The notes under the pieces: generated by a model
What the model was told of the DNA's origin: nothing
Seen by the model: the letters and a program-made list of their open reading frames with translations, nothing else
Database searches by the model: none
In this document: one piece after another, positions 8,483 to 16,618 of the stretch
How the letters are laid out: each line of letters begins with the position of its first letter
How positions within the stretch are numbered: position 1 is the first letter of the stretch
Position numbers and translations under genes: made by a program
Assembly (NCBI GenBank): GCA_947642555.1
Contig: CANRSX010000050.1
Coordinates: 1 to 33,489 of the forward strand
Direction of reading: 5' to 3'
Length of the DNA: 33,489 nt
From: an uncultured Roseburia sp.
GTDB lineage: Bacteria > Bacillota > Clostridia > Lachnospirales > Lachnospiraceae

Positions 8483-8811
8483 GCAAATTCCCTTTCCCTG
8501 TGCTTCTCCATCCTGATCAGCGACAGCTTCGTGACGGGCGGCATCGTGCTGCTGATATGATCTGTTTTTTCGATATCATACTGCTCACCGTCAGCAACAG
8601 CGATCTGATGCGGTCTGATATCCTTCTGCTGCAGGATGTGCACCACACGGTCAACCCGGGTATCTGCCGCCCGCGCCGCGTAATGCCTTATAATCCCGAC
8701 ATTCTCGTTTCCGTAGCGCAGATTCTGTTTTACTTTCTCCAGCCGGTCTTCACCGTTCACGTCACAGATGTCAAGGATCCCGTCGTTAAATTCCTCAAAC
8801 TTCGGCTTCAT
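8479..8811 (-). CDS. Head closure / head-tail adaptor protein
   Basis: A 110-residue protein. The open frame reaches 8862, but ATG at 8811 after GGGGGGACGGACG is the best start and gives a 17-bp overlap with the upstream gene. The sequence MKPKFEEFNDGILDICDVNG, then YGNENVGIIRHYAARAADTR and TKLSLIRMEKHREREFA is beta-strand rich, like the SPP1 gp16 / HK97 gp7 head-closure class. These proteins plug the connector and receive the tail. The family name is inferred from size, order and fold-like pattern; no diagnostic catalytic motif exists for this class. Confidence 0.65.
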   Translation of the reverse strand: MKPKFEEFNDGILDICDVNGEDRLEKVKQNLRYGNENVGIIRHYAARAADTRVDRVVHILQQKDIRPHQIAVADGEQYDIEKTDHISSTMPPVTKLSLIRMEKHREREFA

Positions 8812-9133
8812 CGTCCGTCCCCCCGCTTTCCCGCATACCGGCAACCGCAGCTTCCAGCGCAAATGATGTCAGCTGGCATGCAAAATCATGTTCAAACTGT
8901 TCGATGGCGTTCGACCTCCCGTAGCGGCAGAAGGAAAACAGCAGCATCCGCGCCATCTGATCCTCCGCAAAATCAACCGGCGCGCCTTTCAGCTGTTCAA
9001 TCCGTGCCTGGCCCTGATGCATCAGATCGCGTATCTTCTTTCCTGCCTGTTCATCATCAAATGTGACATCCAGCGCATTCAGGATATCTTCCATCAGCAC
9101 ATCATCCGCTGTCATCTTTTTTTCCTCTGCCAT
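8795..9133 (-). CDS. Head-tail connector (gp6-like)
   Basis: A 112-residue, mainly helical acidic protein. It begins MAEEKKMTADDVLMEDILNA and continues with FDDEQAGKKIRDLMHQGQAR, a segment LKGAPVDFAEDQMARMLLFS and a C-terminal helix ending GGTDDEAEV. This is the pattern of gp6/gp15-type connector adaptor proteins that form a ring beneath the portal. It is the first gene after the capsid gene, separated by 62 bp that include a GC-rich hairpin. The call is based on position and the helical pattern. Confidence 0.7.
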   Translation of the reverse strand: MAEEKKMTADDVLMEDILNALDVTFDDEQAGKKIRDLMHQGQARIEQLKGAPVDFAEDQMARMLLFSFCRYGRSNAIEQFEHDFACQLTSFALEAAVAGMRESGGTDDEAEV

Positions 9134-9154
9134 ACTGCACCGCCTTTTCTGTCA

Positions 9155-9177
9155 GGCGGCAGGGTCATCCCGCCGCC
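9155..9177 (-). other. GC-rich hairpin after the capsid gene
   Basis: GGCGGC and GCCGCC pair across an 11-nt loop that itself contains GGG/CCC. No U-tract follows on the minus strand. It may slow decay or trim transcription behind the highly expressed capsid gene. Confidence 0.4.
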
Positions 9178-9195
9178 CGTACTGTCTCAGTTCCC

Positions 9196-10536
9196 TCATG
9201 CTGCTGTCTGCGCTTCGATAAATGATGCGATCTTTTCCGCCTTGTTGCTGCCAGTCAGCGTATAGCCCTTATAAGCTGCCAGCCCCTCGATCTGCGTCAC
9301 AGTCATACTGTTCAGCTCTTCATCCGTCCATACGGTCTTTTCCACGATTTCAGGCTTTGCCGTGTCTGCTGCCTGCACCGTATAGGCAGCCGGTTTTAAT
9401 CCGCTGATGTCAAGCACAAGGAATGATTTGTTATCCTTCGGCTTCCCGTTCCCGTACAGATACGCCGCATACACCCTTTCGCGCTGTAAAAACTTATAGC
9501 TGTCATCGTAATCGATCACGCCGTCCTTACTGCTTCCGATCCCCATGAAATACTGTCCGGCAATTCCGAGCACCGCTTTCCCGACCGGAATCTCCTCGCA
9601 CTGAACAACCGTCGTCGGATACGGCAGCACATCGTTTGCATATGTCCCGTCCGGTCTCATGATCGTAGTGGCAGGCATGATCTTTTTCCAGTAATCGACC
9701 GGACTTGTCACCAGAATCACCTTTCCGACCGTCCGCGGCCTTCCGTTCCGGTTTACCGCCATTTTACTGATTAAGCCACCGTATACTTCCGGCGAGAATT
9801 CCGTAACCACGACCGCTTCCTTATCCGGGTACGCTTCGCCATCGGCGCGCGCCGCATCGAGATCCTTCATCATTCCGACCGGCATTTTTACACCGGTTCC
9901 GCATACAATCCCCTCTTCCAGCCCGACATACAGCGCATCCTGCAGCACCTGGCGCACATAACTGTCCAACCATACCGGGCCGAGATCCAGCATTGATTTT
10001 GCAACAGGCAGGAAGGCCGTCAGAATATACAGCACCATGTTCAGCTTCTCGAATTCCCCGGACAGCTCGCCAGCAATTGCGGCCGTGATCTCTCCCCATA
10101 CAGCCTTCTGTTTGCCGTTTTTATTTAAAATCCATTCCGTCACATAGGTCGTGTTGTTAAAATCGATTGCGGAAAGCAGCGGATGTTCCGCTTTCAGTCC
10201 CTCCAGTACCTCTTCAATGATGGTCTCCGGCATGGTGACATCAAGGTTTTTCAGCGCCTGCTTCGGATTATCGGATCTCATGGCCCCGATCATGGCTTCG
10301 TAATATTTCTTCTCCGATGACGTCAGCTGCCGGAGCCCCCGCGCCGCCAGTGCCGCCGCGTCCATCTGTTCCACTGCGGCTGCATCTTTCGCGCGTTCCA
10401 TCACCTCCTGCTGGATTCCCTCCGCCATTTCCGCAAATGCCTGCGCAACCTGTTCCTCATCCCCGCTCTTTAATGCGGTGTTAAACTTCTGTGTCAGCTC
10501 CTCCCGTGTGATCTTCTCCACGTCTTTACTCTTCAT
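9196..10536 (-). CDS. HK97-fold major capsid protein with C-terminal HeH/SAP-like domain
   Basis: A 446-residue protein next to the protease gene. Residues 1-75 are charged helix (delta/scaffold region), followed by RGLRQLTSSEKKYYEAM, a motif often found at the protease cleavage point of HK97-type capsid precursors. Residues 100-390 carry the HK97 fold: DVTMPETIIEEVLEGLKAEH, DLGPVWLDSYVRQVLQDALY, GLEEGIVCGTG, and KVILVTSPVDYWKKIMPATT. The last 40 residues, DEELNSMTVTQIEGLAAYKG then YTLTGSNKAEKIASFIEAQT, form a separate domain nearly identical to the end of the tail tube protein. Many copies of this protein build the head after removal of the delta domain. Confidence 0.9.
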   Translation of the reverse strand: MKSKDVEKITREELTQKFNTALKSGDEEQVAQAFAEMAEGIQQEVMERAKDAAAVEQMDAAALAARGLRQLTSSEKKYYEAMIGAMRSDNPKQALKNLDVTMPETIIEEVLEGLKAEHPLLSAIDFNNTTYVTEWILNKNGKQKAVWGEITAAIAGELSGEFEKLNMVLYILTAFLPVAKSMLDLGPVWLDSYVRQVLQDALYVGLEEGIVCGTGVKMPVGMMKDLDAARADGEAYPDKEAVVVTEFSPEVYGGLISKMAVNRNGRPRTVGKVILVTSPVDYWKKIMPATTIMRPDGTYANDVLPYPTTVVQCEEIPVGKAVLGIAGQYFMGIGSSKDGVIDYDDSYKFLQRERVYAAYLYGNGKPKDNKSFLVLDISGLKPAAYTVQAADTAKPEIVEKTVWTDEELNSMTVTQIEGLAAYKGYTLTGSNKAEKIASFIEAQTAA

Positions 10537-10539
10537 CTC

Positions 10540-11469
10540 TCATTCCCTCTCTTTCAGATATTTCGCAGCCGCCTGCCCGATCAGTTCTGCCAGTCTGTGC
10601 TGCTTCGGCAGTTTCTGTTTCTTACTATCGTCTTCGTCTGTGCCCCCGGTATCCTCATGCTCTTCTCCTGTGCTGTCTGCATCGCCATCTTCTTCTCCGG
10701 CATCCGCTCCGCTGTCCGCTTCCTCTGAGTCTGTGCTGTCTTTCTCATCTCCCTTCTGCCTTCCCGGCCCGCAGAATTCCTTCATTTCCTCACGGAATGC
10801 TTTCCGCGCCGCCATCTCACGGCGCATCTGTGCAAGCTGCTGCTGTAACTGCTGCGTCAGATCCGGCGCCGCCGTCACATTCCCTGCCACTTCATCCGCA
10901 AATCCCATTTCAACCGCCTGTTCCGGCGTCAGATAGGTTTCATTATCCAGCATCCTGATCAGCTCTTCTTCCGTGATGTTTACGCGCTCCATATAGATCT
11001 GCCGGTTGCTTTCCATCAGGACATCGAGATCGTCCGCAGCCTTCCGCAGTTCATCCGCATTCCCGGCCACATACGCCCACATATTATGAATCAGCAGGCT
11101 CGTGCCAAGTCCCATGACCCGGCGGTCTGCCGCCTGCATGATAACGGATGCGATGGAATATGCAAAGCCGTCGACATACGCCACAATCTCTTTACATTTT
11201 TTCTGTTTCATCTGGTTATAAATCGCAACGCCTTCTTTCACGTCTCCGCCATAGGAATTGATGTGCAGCTCGATCACCGCGCTGTCCGGGATTTCCGCAA
11301 GGGCTTTGCGGAAAAACTCCGCGCTTGTCTCGCTTTCCGTGTATTCCCATGTCCACCAGTCAAGTTCACCATGCTCCGATACGTCATCGTAGATATACAG
11401 CTTATGGACGTCGGATCCCGCTTCCTGCCGGAAACAGTAATGTGTCCTCTGTTCTTTTATTCCCTTCAT
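10540..11469 (-). CDS. Head maturation protease, ClpP-like (S14)
   Basis: A 309-residue protein starting at ATG 11469 with AAAGGGGG upstream; a GTG at 11478 is less well placed. Residues 65-200 form a ClpP-type serine protease: HINSYGGDVKEGVAIYNQM (oxyanion region, 69-87), DGFAYSIASVIM with probable nucleophile Ser105, and LLIHNMW with His128. It should process the capsid precursor. Residues 225-310 are low-complexity and very acidic (DSTDSEEADSGADAGEEDGD), then basic, which may be a fused scaffold domain as no separate scaffold gene is present. It lies between portal and capsid genes, the canonical place. Confidence 0.9.
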   Translation of the reverse strand: MKGIKEQRTHYCFRQEAGSDVHKLYIYDDVSEHGELDWWTWEYTESETSAEFFRKALAEIPDSAVIELHINSYGGDVKEGVAIYNQMKQKKCKEIVAYVDGFAYSIASVIMQAADRRVMGLGTSLLIHNMWAYVAGNADELRKAADDLDVLMESNRQIYMERVNITEEELIRMLDNETYLTPEQAVEMGFADEVAGNVTAAPDLTQQLQQQLAQMRREMAARKAFREEMKEFCGPGRQKGDEKDSTDSEEADSGADAGEEDGDADSTGEEHEDTGGTDEDDSKKQKLPKQHRLAELIGQAAAKYLKERE

Positions 11470-11474
11470 TCCTC

Positions 11475-12623
11475 TCACCCCCTTTCCCCTTCGCCCAGGT
11501 GGGCCATTTTCTCCGCTTCGGCGTAATTTTTGGTTATATAGTGCCGCTGTGACCAGTCCTCTCCGATCGCAGTATCACCCAGCTTCGTCCGCAGCTCATC
11601 GATACAGTAAAGCCCGCTCGATAACAGCTTGTCGCTGTTCGTGGCCTGTTCAAAGATATCGATGTGCTGGATGCAGTTCGTATTGATATCCATGTAGTTC
11701 CCCCTGCAGAACTGCTTTTCCCCGTACCGCTTGCGCGTCCCTTCCTTTCCCAGTTTTTCCGTAACCGGGTCGATCGCGAAGGTCAGGAAGTTCTTTGTGA
11801 TTTTCTCCACATCGGAAACATCACCGAGGATCAGCGCCTTCGGGATCCGCCACGCGCGCCCGGCCATCTCAAATTCATAATTAATCCGCTCATTCAGATC
11901 TGCCGGTGTCGACGTCGTCCCCTGTTTTGTCACATCAGTATATGTATACCCATGCTGCAGCGGCAGCACCGCACTCCCCGCGTCAAAAAAAGGCCTGAAC
12001 CTGTTGTTAATCAGCTCATTCAGTTTGTCGTTAAAGTTTTCCTGCTGCGACGTCACTGTATCAATATTCAGGATCCCCTTCTGCGCCCCCTGACGCATCA
12101 TGTTCCTGACTGCTTTCGAGACTGTCTGCCCGTAACTCGTGTAGGATCCTTCCAGTCTGCGGCGTGCATCGATATTGTTCAGCTGCATGTAGATCACCTC
12201 GCCCGACCGGTATGACCTCTGTAACGTCAGTTCTCCGACCGTGATACCGGAAAAGATATCCTCGTAAAATGCGTATTTCTGCCTTGTAAAGCTGTCCGCA
12301 ACATACAGATATCCGTTCATCTCCACGATCAGGGCTTCGTTGTCATAGCACAGGTTTGTGATGAAGTGCTGCATGAAGTCACTGCTGTTTTCATTCGGAT
12401 TCGGTTCATAATTCCAGAGATAATATTCCTCCCCCCGCTCCGGGGATCCGTTCACAAATGTCCTGACCTCACATTTCCCGACCGTGTTTGCGATCATGTT
12501 AATGGCGCAGGCCGTTGCCAGTTCCTTGAAAAAGATTTCCGTGAACTCCTCCGCGATCTGCTCCTTCACGCTGATCGTTGTTTTTTTCCCGAATGCTTTC
12601 AGAAAGTAGTCTGTCATATTCAT
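11475..12623 (-). CDS. Portal protein (HK97-type)
   Basis: A 382-residue protein between the large terminase and the protease. It starts MNMTDYFLKAFGKK after GAGGAAGCGGAC. Features typical of HK97 portals are CAINMIANTVGKCEVRTF near residue 40, LWNYEPNPNENSSDFMQHFI near 70, then GNAL-like CYDNEALIVEMNGYLYVADS and the late segment FEMAGRAWRIPKALILGDVS followed by FLTFAIDPVTEKL. The dodecameric portal forms the head vertex for DNA entry. The stop overlaps the possible GTG start of the protease. Confidence 0.9.
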   Translation of the reverse strand: MNMTDYFLKAFGKKTTISVKEQIAEEFTEIFFKELATACAINMIANTVGKCEVRTFVNGSPERGEEYYLWNYEPNPNENSSDFMQHFITNLCYDNEALIVEMNGYLYVADSFTRQKYAFYEDIFSGITVGELTLQRSYRSGEVIYMQLNNIDARRRLEGSYTSYGQTVSKAVRNMMRQGAQKGILNIDTVTSQQENFNDKLNELINNRFRPFFDAGSAVLPLQHGYTYTDVTKQGTTSTPADLNERINYEFEMAGRAWRIPKALILGDVSDVEKITKNFLTFAIDPVTEKLGKEGTRKRYGEKQFCRGNYMDINTNCIQHIDIFEQATNSDKLLSSGLYCIDELRTKLGDTAIGEDWSQRHYITKNYAEAEKMAHLGEGERG

Positions 12624-12643
12624 GTCCGCTTCCTCACCTCCTC

Positions 12644-14317
12644 TTACTGAAACGTAAATACCGGAAGCACCTCACTGACTGCCTGCTGTTCCGGTATCAG
12701 CTCGTACTGCGTCATCGCCGCCACAAAGGCAAAAAAGCCGTCTGTCTTCCGGCTTTTCGCCTCAATTTTCTGATATTCGTAATTTCCGTACTTTTTCGTT
12801 TTCACTTTTTTCGTATTGTTTGTGTACCACCGCATGATCGGGCAATCCCCGTAAACCACGTTCTGATTACGGAATGCACTGTCTATCACCGGCTCGATCT
12901 TTATTTTGTCGGATGGTCTTACAAGCTTGATGTTCCTGTTCTCATAGGAAAATCCGACTCCTTCCAGTGCCTTTTTCATTAGTGTCAGACGGTAATCGTC
13001 CAGTGCCAGCATCGGAATACTGTAAAAAGCTGCCTGCTGTGCCACCCAGTCCGCAATCAGCTCCGGAGGGATCTCCGGCGCGTCTATGATCTCCGCGTCT
13101 CCCGCCTCCACCGCCTCCATATACGGAAACTTAATCCTTGGCAGATCCGCACTGTTAGCACAGATCCACGTATGCTGGCGGAATACAAACTTCTCTTTTC
13201 GTCTCGTCAGTACACCCGCTGCCGCAAAATCATTTATCTTTGTATAGTCAATCCCGATTACACCGGTTTCCCGTCTGACAGGCGGATCCACTTCCTGTTT
13301 TGTCAGCAGAATGATTTCCCATGATGCCAGTTCTACTTCATTGTTTCCCTGCCTGATGTTCATCCGTTTTGTCATAAAATCAGACGCAGCAGATCTGTTT
13401 TCCTTCCAGTCCCGATATTCTTTTCGCGTTTCCTGCATCAGTGTCGGCAAATATTGCAGGCTCGGATTTGCCTTGTGCCAGTTTTCCTCCCGGTCGACTT
13501 CTTTCGGATCATCCAGCATACACAGAAACGGCAACAATCCATTGTCGCCAGTCTCAAAATCAAGAATACGTTTAGACTTCTCAAGCAGATCGTCCAGTAC
13601 TCCGTCGCACACATCCCCGTTTGTCGTTGTATATGTCATGCGCGGATGTGGCTTTTTCCCTAAAGCGGTCGTAAATACTTTGATATTGTCATAGCTTTCA
13701 AACGCGTGAACCTCATCAAAATCCACTTTCCCGGATCGCAGGCCGTCTTTTGACTTCGCGTTATTCGTCCGGTATTTAATCTTCGACCTGGTCTTTCTGT
13801 TCTGAATCTCCGATTTTGTCCATCTGAAGTGCCGGATCATCTTTTTATGGTTCCGCTCCAGCATGTTATAAATATCATCAAATGACGTTTTCGCCTGCTC
13901 TTCTGCTGTGGCACAGATATCAATATCGTACTGCGGTATATCATTGTACGGGCTGATCAGCGCAAAATCCTCAAATGCAAGATACCCGTTTTTTCCAGCT
14001 CCCCTCCCGACGAATATCAGCAGATCCGGAAATCGCGGCAGGCCATCCATGCGATAAGTACAACAGTGCAGTGCGAATACAAATTTTTCCCACGGAAACA
14101 GGTTGAAATCAAAATATTTTTCCAGCCGAAGATACTTTTCAAGCTGGTCTGTATCTACTCTCAGATCCTCATTTTCGAACACTTTTTTAACAAATCTGAC
14201 GAGTTTTTTCTGCCATGAACAGACCTTCTTATTACCATTTCTGCCGGCAGTTTCTACCATGAAAATATACTCGTACAGTTCCGGTATATCCCTATAATTC
14301 GTCCTCAATATCCCCAC
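12644..14317 (-). CDS. terL: Terminase large subunit
   Basis: A 557-residue packaging motor. A Walker A-like IFVGRGAGKNG lies at residues 101-111 and a Walker B-like KVDFDEVHAF at 197-206, followed by TTALG and TYTTTNG coupling motifs. The C-terminal nuclease has acidic residues in GVIGIDYTK (Asp357), ALDDYR (440-441) and KTDGFFAF (Asp526). This ATPase pumps DNA into the prohead and cuts concatemers. Its start overlaps the end of the small subunit gene by 26 bp. The presence of an HNH gene two genes upstream fits cos-type packaging. Confidence 0.95.
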   Translation of the reverse strand: MGILRTNYRDIPELYEYIFMVETAGRNGNKKVCSWQKKLVRFVKKVFENEDLRVDTDQLEKYLRLEKYFDFNLFPWEKFVFALHCCTYRMDGLPRFPDLLIFVGRGAGKNGYLAFEDFALISPYNDIPQYDIDICATAEEQAKTSFDDIYNMLERNHKKMIRHFRWTKSEIQNRKTRSKIKYRTNNAKSKDGLRSGKVDFDEVHAFESYDNIKVFTTALGKKPHPRMTYTTTNGDVCDGVLDDLLEKSKRILDFETGDNGLLPFLCMLDDPKEVDREENWHKANPSLQYLPTLMQETRKEYRDWKENRSAASDFMTKRMNIRQGNNEVELASWEIILLTKQEVDPPVRRETGVIGIDYTKINDFAAAGVLTRRKEKFVFRQHTWICANSADLPRIKFPYMEAVEAGDAEIIDAPEIPPELIADWVAQQAAFYSIPMLALDDYRLTLMKKALEGVGFSYENRNIKLVRPSDKIKIEPVIDSAFRNQNVVYGDCPIMRWYTNNTKKVKTKKYGNYEYQKIEAKSRKTDGFFAFVAAMTQYELIPEQQAVSEVLPVFTFQ

Positions 14318-14657
14318 CGCCTAACATGGCGTTTGCTTTCAGTCCCAGCTCTGCCAGCAGTTTCAGCATCTGCGCATTCGTCTTGTTAAACATGTCCACG
14401 GACTCGTTTTTCTTCATGCCCGACTGTCCGCCGCCGTTGTTATATGTTACAATAGTTCCGCGCTTTTGGATGTCCTCGACAAGCAGTGTTTTCGTGACGT
14501 ACATCGCCATGTAGTCATCAATCATGTCGTCGAAAAACTTCCCGCAGGTTCCATTCATCTCCAGCTGCTGCCGCAGGTCGTTTTCAATTTCCCGGTACCT
14601 TTTTGTGCGCGTGATCCGCTTCACATCCTTACTTCTGCCATCCGTCTGCTTTGCCAC
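14292..14657 (-). CDS. terS: Terminase small subunit (P27-like)
   Basis: A 121-residue protein. The frame is open up to 14768, but GTG at 14657 with GAGGGGGTGG five bases upstream is the best start, giving MAKQTDGRSKDVKRITRTKR. The rest has the helical pattern of P27-type small terminases: RYREIENDLRQQLEMNGTCG, FDDMIDDYMAMYVTKTLLVE, RGTIVTYNNGGGQ and a C-terminal helix MLKLLAELGLKA. The small subunit recognises the packaging site, which usually lies in or just upstream of its gene. It overlaps terL by 26 bp. Confidence 0.85.
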   Translation of the reverse strand: MAKQTDGRSKDVKRITRTKRYREIENDLRQQLEMNGTCGKFFDDMIDDYMAMYVTKTLLVEDIQKRGTIVTYNNGGGQSGMKKNESVDMFNKTNAQMLKLLAELGLKANAMLGGGDIEDEL

Positions 14658-14761
14658 ATATACCACCCCCTCATGTGCGCGCGATTTTCCGTTTTGTCTA
14701 CTCCCTGCCCCGTTTCCCACTCTGAATTCAGAATCCGGAATTTTTTGACCGGGGGGATCAT
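14658..14761 (-). other. Non-coding gap between HNH and terS, candidate cos region
   Basis: If terS starts at 14657, 104 bp lie free between the HNH stop and terS. The minus strand holds a run of six C followed by GGTC, then A6 and the short inverted repeats TTCCGGA and GAATTC. No protein feature explains it. Cos sites of HNH-encoding phages are commonly found here. Confidence 0.3.
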
Positions 14762-15118
14762 TTACCATCGTTCTTCGTTCATGAATCTGTTTTCATTTCC
14801 CTTTTTCATTCCTTTCCCCTTGCCGTGTTCCTTGTTATGACAGTCTTCGCACAGCGGAATCAGATTACTGCATGTCGCGCCTCTGTACTCATATGTTCGC
14901 GACAGTGCAAGTCGTGGATGCTTCCGTACCCACTGGACATGATGCACGCTTCGTGCTTTTGTGTGGAATCCCCGTTTTTTGCAATACTGACATTCATAAT
15001 TGTTTTCTTTCATCACTGCTTCTGATAGCTGTCTCCATTCGCTGCATTTATAGAATTTATACAGTTTATCCTCTTTGATCAGCTGTCTGATCCACTTTTC
15101 AAGTTCATCCTGCGTCAT
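14762..15118 (-). CDS. HNH endonuclease, packaging-associated
   Basis: A 118-residue protein from ATG 15118 (MTQDELEKWIRQLIKEDKL). The frame extends to 15181, but an intrinsic terminator hairpin lies in that extension, and GAGG sits six bases before ATG 15118. Zinc ligands CQYC and CEDCHNKEH and the HNH core SVHHVQWVRKHPRLALS are complete. Phage HNH proteins next to terminases stimulate cutting at cos by the large subunit. The gene opens the packaging module, downstream of two small genes of unknown function. Confidence 0.9.
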   Translation of the reverse strand: MTQDELEKWIRQLIKEDKLYKFYKCSEWRQLSEAVMKENNYECQYCKKRGFHTKARSVHHVQWVRKHPRLALSRTYEYRGATCSNLIPLCEDCHNKEHGKGKGMKKGNENRFMNEERW

Positions 15119-15140
15119 GTCATGCCTCATTAGAACAAAT

Positions 15141-15160
15141 AAAAAAGACACAGAGTGTCT
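15141..15160 (-). terminator. Intrinsic terminator ahead of the HNH gene
   Basis: On the minus strand AGACAC-TCT-GTGTCT is followed by five or six T. It sits between the membrane protein gene and ATG 15118 of the HNH gene, so it would attenuate read-through into the packaging genes. Confidence 0.65.
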
Positions 15161-15177
15161 GTCTTCGCAAATGATAT

Positions 15178-15399
15178 TCACTTTCTGCCTGCGGCCCTGT
15201 TCGCGATTATAATCGCGATTGTGATTGGAAAAGCAATGCCCGCAATAATGCTGTACTTTCTGATCTGCTTTTTCTGTTCATCGTCAGCTTCTTTTGTTTT
15301 TCCTGATGTCAGCAGAAACATGTAATACCCGATACCCGTAGCTATTTCTGCATATACAAACACGACTATGCACACCACCACAACTGCTATTGCATTCAT
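15178..15399 (-). CDS. Small membrane protein, two transmembrane segments
   Basis: A 73-residue protein overlapping the upstream gene by four bases (ATGA). Residues 3-30 (IAVVVVCIVVFVYAEIATGI) and 48-66 (YSIIAGIAFPITIAIIIA) are hydrophobic helices, joined by a charged loop KTKEADDEQKKQIRKY. I do not recognise the family. It is co-translated with the preceding 100-residue protein. The position before the terminase genes is unusual for a holin, and there is no endolysin beside it, so no lysis role is claimed. Confidence 0.65.
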   Translation of the reverse strand: MNAIAVVVVCIVVFVYAEIATGIGYYMFLLTSGKTKEADDEQKKQIRKYSIIAGIAFPITIAIIIANRAAGRK

Positions 15400-15698
15400 T
15401 CCCCTTCCTTCCGCTCCTTTCTCGCTGCTGCCTTCTGTATTATCAGCCTTATCTTGATGACCTCGCTGTCCTCGAGATATTCACATACATCTGAGAGATC
15501 CGATACAACGGCAAACCGTTCCTCCTCTTCCTGTGTTATCTGCCGGATTTCCGTCACATCTGTTCTTCTGTTTTCCATGTCCTCCGGCACGCCTTCTGCT
15601 TTGCCCGTCTCTATCAGTACATCTCCGTCCGCATTTATCCTGATTGTTGTCATGGTCTGCATTCCTTTCATTTCCCTGTGGCCCTGATATAAAATCAT
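15396..15698 (-). CDS. Small acidic protein of unknown function, first late gene
   Basis: A 100-residue protein from ATG 15698, eight bases after AGGAG; a TTG one codon earlier is also in frame. An internal ATG (MTTIRINADGDVLIETGKAE) is possible but lacks a good ribosome site. The sequence has a beta start, then acidic helices (TEIRQITQEEEERFAVVSDL, EYLEDSEVIKIRLIIQKAAA) and a basic end. No known family is recognised. It is the first gene behind a conserved promoter-like element and a terminator hairpin, so its ribosome site would be used only when that terminator is passed. Confidence 0.65.
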   Translation of the reverse strand: MILYQGHREMKGMQTMTTIRINADGDVLIETGKAEGVPEDMENRRTDVTEIRQITQEEEERFAVVSDLSDVCEYLEDSEVIKIRLIIQKAAARKERKEGE

Positions 15699-15724
15699 CA
15701 ACCTCGCTCCTTTTCCATGAACAG

Positions 15725-15755
15725 AAAAAAAGGAACATCACCTGTGTGTTGTCCC
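15725..15755 (-). terminator. Intrinsic terminator before the late operon
   Basis: On the minus strand GGGACA pairs with TGTTCC, with an inner CAC/GTG stem and an A-A mismatch, followed by seven T. It lies between promoter-like element A and the ribosome site of the first late gene. Confidence 0.75.
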
Positions 15756-15769
15756 TTCTTCTGACATGG

Positions 15770-15811
15770 TACATCATATCACAGACCGAATATCAAATAC
15801 TATCACCATTT
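15770..15811 (-). promoter_or_regulatory. Promoter-like element A (late operon)
   Basis: This 42-bp stretch matches element B (16619-16660) at 34 positions. On the minus strand it begins AAATGGTGATAGTA, continues TTTGATATTC and ends with an extended -10, TGATATGAT (hexamer at 15773-15778). No normally spaced -35 box is present, which suggests an activator site. An intrinsic terminator follows within about 20 bp. Confidence 0.55.
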
Positions 15812-15996
15812 TCATTTTTTTGTTTTTCATTTTCCCTTCCTGTGCCGTGCATCTTCCTGCGCCCCTCTCACTTACCCATATCTTAATATTTTGTGTAACC
15901 TGATCCACGAGCGCTATTTATATAGAAGAAACACAATCGCCGCTGATTCAGTTACACACGCATTTCATTTTGTCCGACTGATGGTATATATAAATA
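15812..15996. other. Gap downstream of recombinase 1, no gene seen
   Basis: This stretch is pyrimidine-rich on the plus strand with several T runs near 15815-15830. I see no start with a ribosome site and no convincing hairpin with a U-tract on either strand. Confidence 0.5.
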
Positions 15997-16548
15997 TCAC
16001 CGTTTTTTAAACGACAGTTTTCGGATAGCCTCGTCCTGCTGATCCTGCTCAATCCCGATATAGCGCATCGTAATGTGAAAATCGGAATGATTGAAAATCT
16101 TCTGCAGCGTGACGATGTCATGTGTCTGCTGGTAGAAGTGATAACCGAAGGTCTTACGCATGGAATGAGTGCCGACACGCTCCAGCCCGAAGCGCTCCCC
16201 TGCCTCATTGATGATGTTGTAGGCCTGCTTCCTGCGGATATGCCCGGTTCCCTGCCTGGATGGGAAAAGCCACTCGTAATCTTCCTTCCCCCTGATATAA
16301 CGGTTCAAAATCGGACGGAACTCGTCATTGATCGGGAATGTCTTTTCCTTTCTGGTCTTCTTTTCCCTGATCGTAACGGAGCTCCTGTCGCGGACATCCC
16401 GGACTTTGAATTCAAGAATGTCAGAGATACGGATCCCGACATATATCCCGAACAGAAACATGACCCTGTTCCGCTCGCTCTTTTCTCCGAGATAGTCCGC
16501 GATATCCCATACCGTGCCGATATCCCGGATCGGTTCAACTGTATTCAA
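15997..16548 (-). CDS. Tyrosine recombinase, catalytic domain only (recombinase 1)
   Basis: A 183-residue protein from TTG 16548, chosen because AGGAGG lies eight bases upstream; a GTG at 16557 overlaps that site. The catalytic set of the tyrosine recombinase family is complete: Arg in GIRISDIL (residue 40), Lys in the beta hairpin EKKTRKEK, THSMRKTFG (His/Arg), NHSD (His) and Tyr in MRYIGI. The N-terminal arm- and core-binding domains are absent; family members are usually 300-400 residues. It lies between recombinase 2 and the late operon, away from the prophage end, so integration is not its likely job. It could act with recombinase 2 or as a DNA-binding regulator of late genes. Confidence 0.85.
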   Translation of the reverse strand: MNTVEPIRDIGTVWDIADYLGEKSERNRVMFLFGIYVGIRISDILEFKVRDVRDRSSVTIREKKTRKEKTFPINDEFRPILNRYIRGKEDYEWLFPSRQGTGHIRRKQAYNIINEAGERFGLERVGTHSMRKTFGYHFYQQTHDIVTLQKIFNHSDFHITMRYIGIEQDQQDEAIRKLSFKKR

Positions 16549-16566
16549 TGCTTTCACCTCCTACGT

Positions 16567-16598
16567 AAAAAGGCAGCCTGCATCTCTGCAGCACTGCC
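16567..16598 (-). terminator. Intrinsic terminator directly before recombinase 1
   Basis: On the minus strand GGCAG/CTGCC and CTGCA/TGCAG form a two-part stem with a GAGA loop, followed by five T and then, four bases later, the AGGAGG of recombinase 1. It could end the recombinase 2 transcript and also attenuate transcription from element B. Confidence 0.8.
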
Positions 16599-16618
16599 CT
16601 GAGCTGACTGTTTCTGTT

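Noticed and set aside
15178..15399. Holin
   Set aside because: Two membrane segments fit, but it lies before the packaging genes with no endolysin near; lysis genes are expected beyond the left edge.
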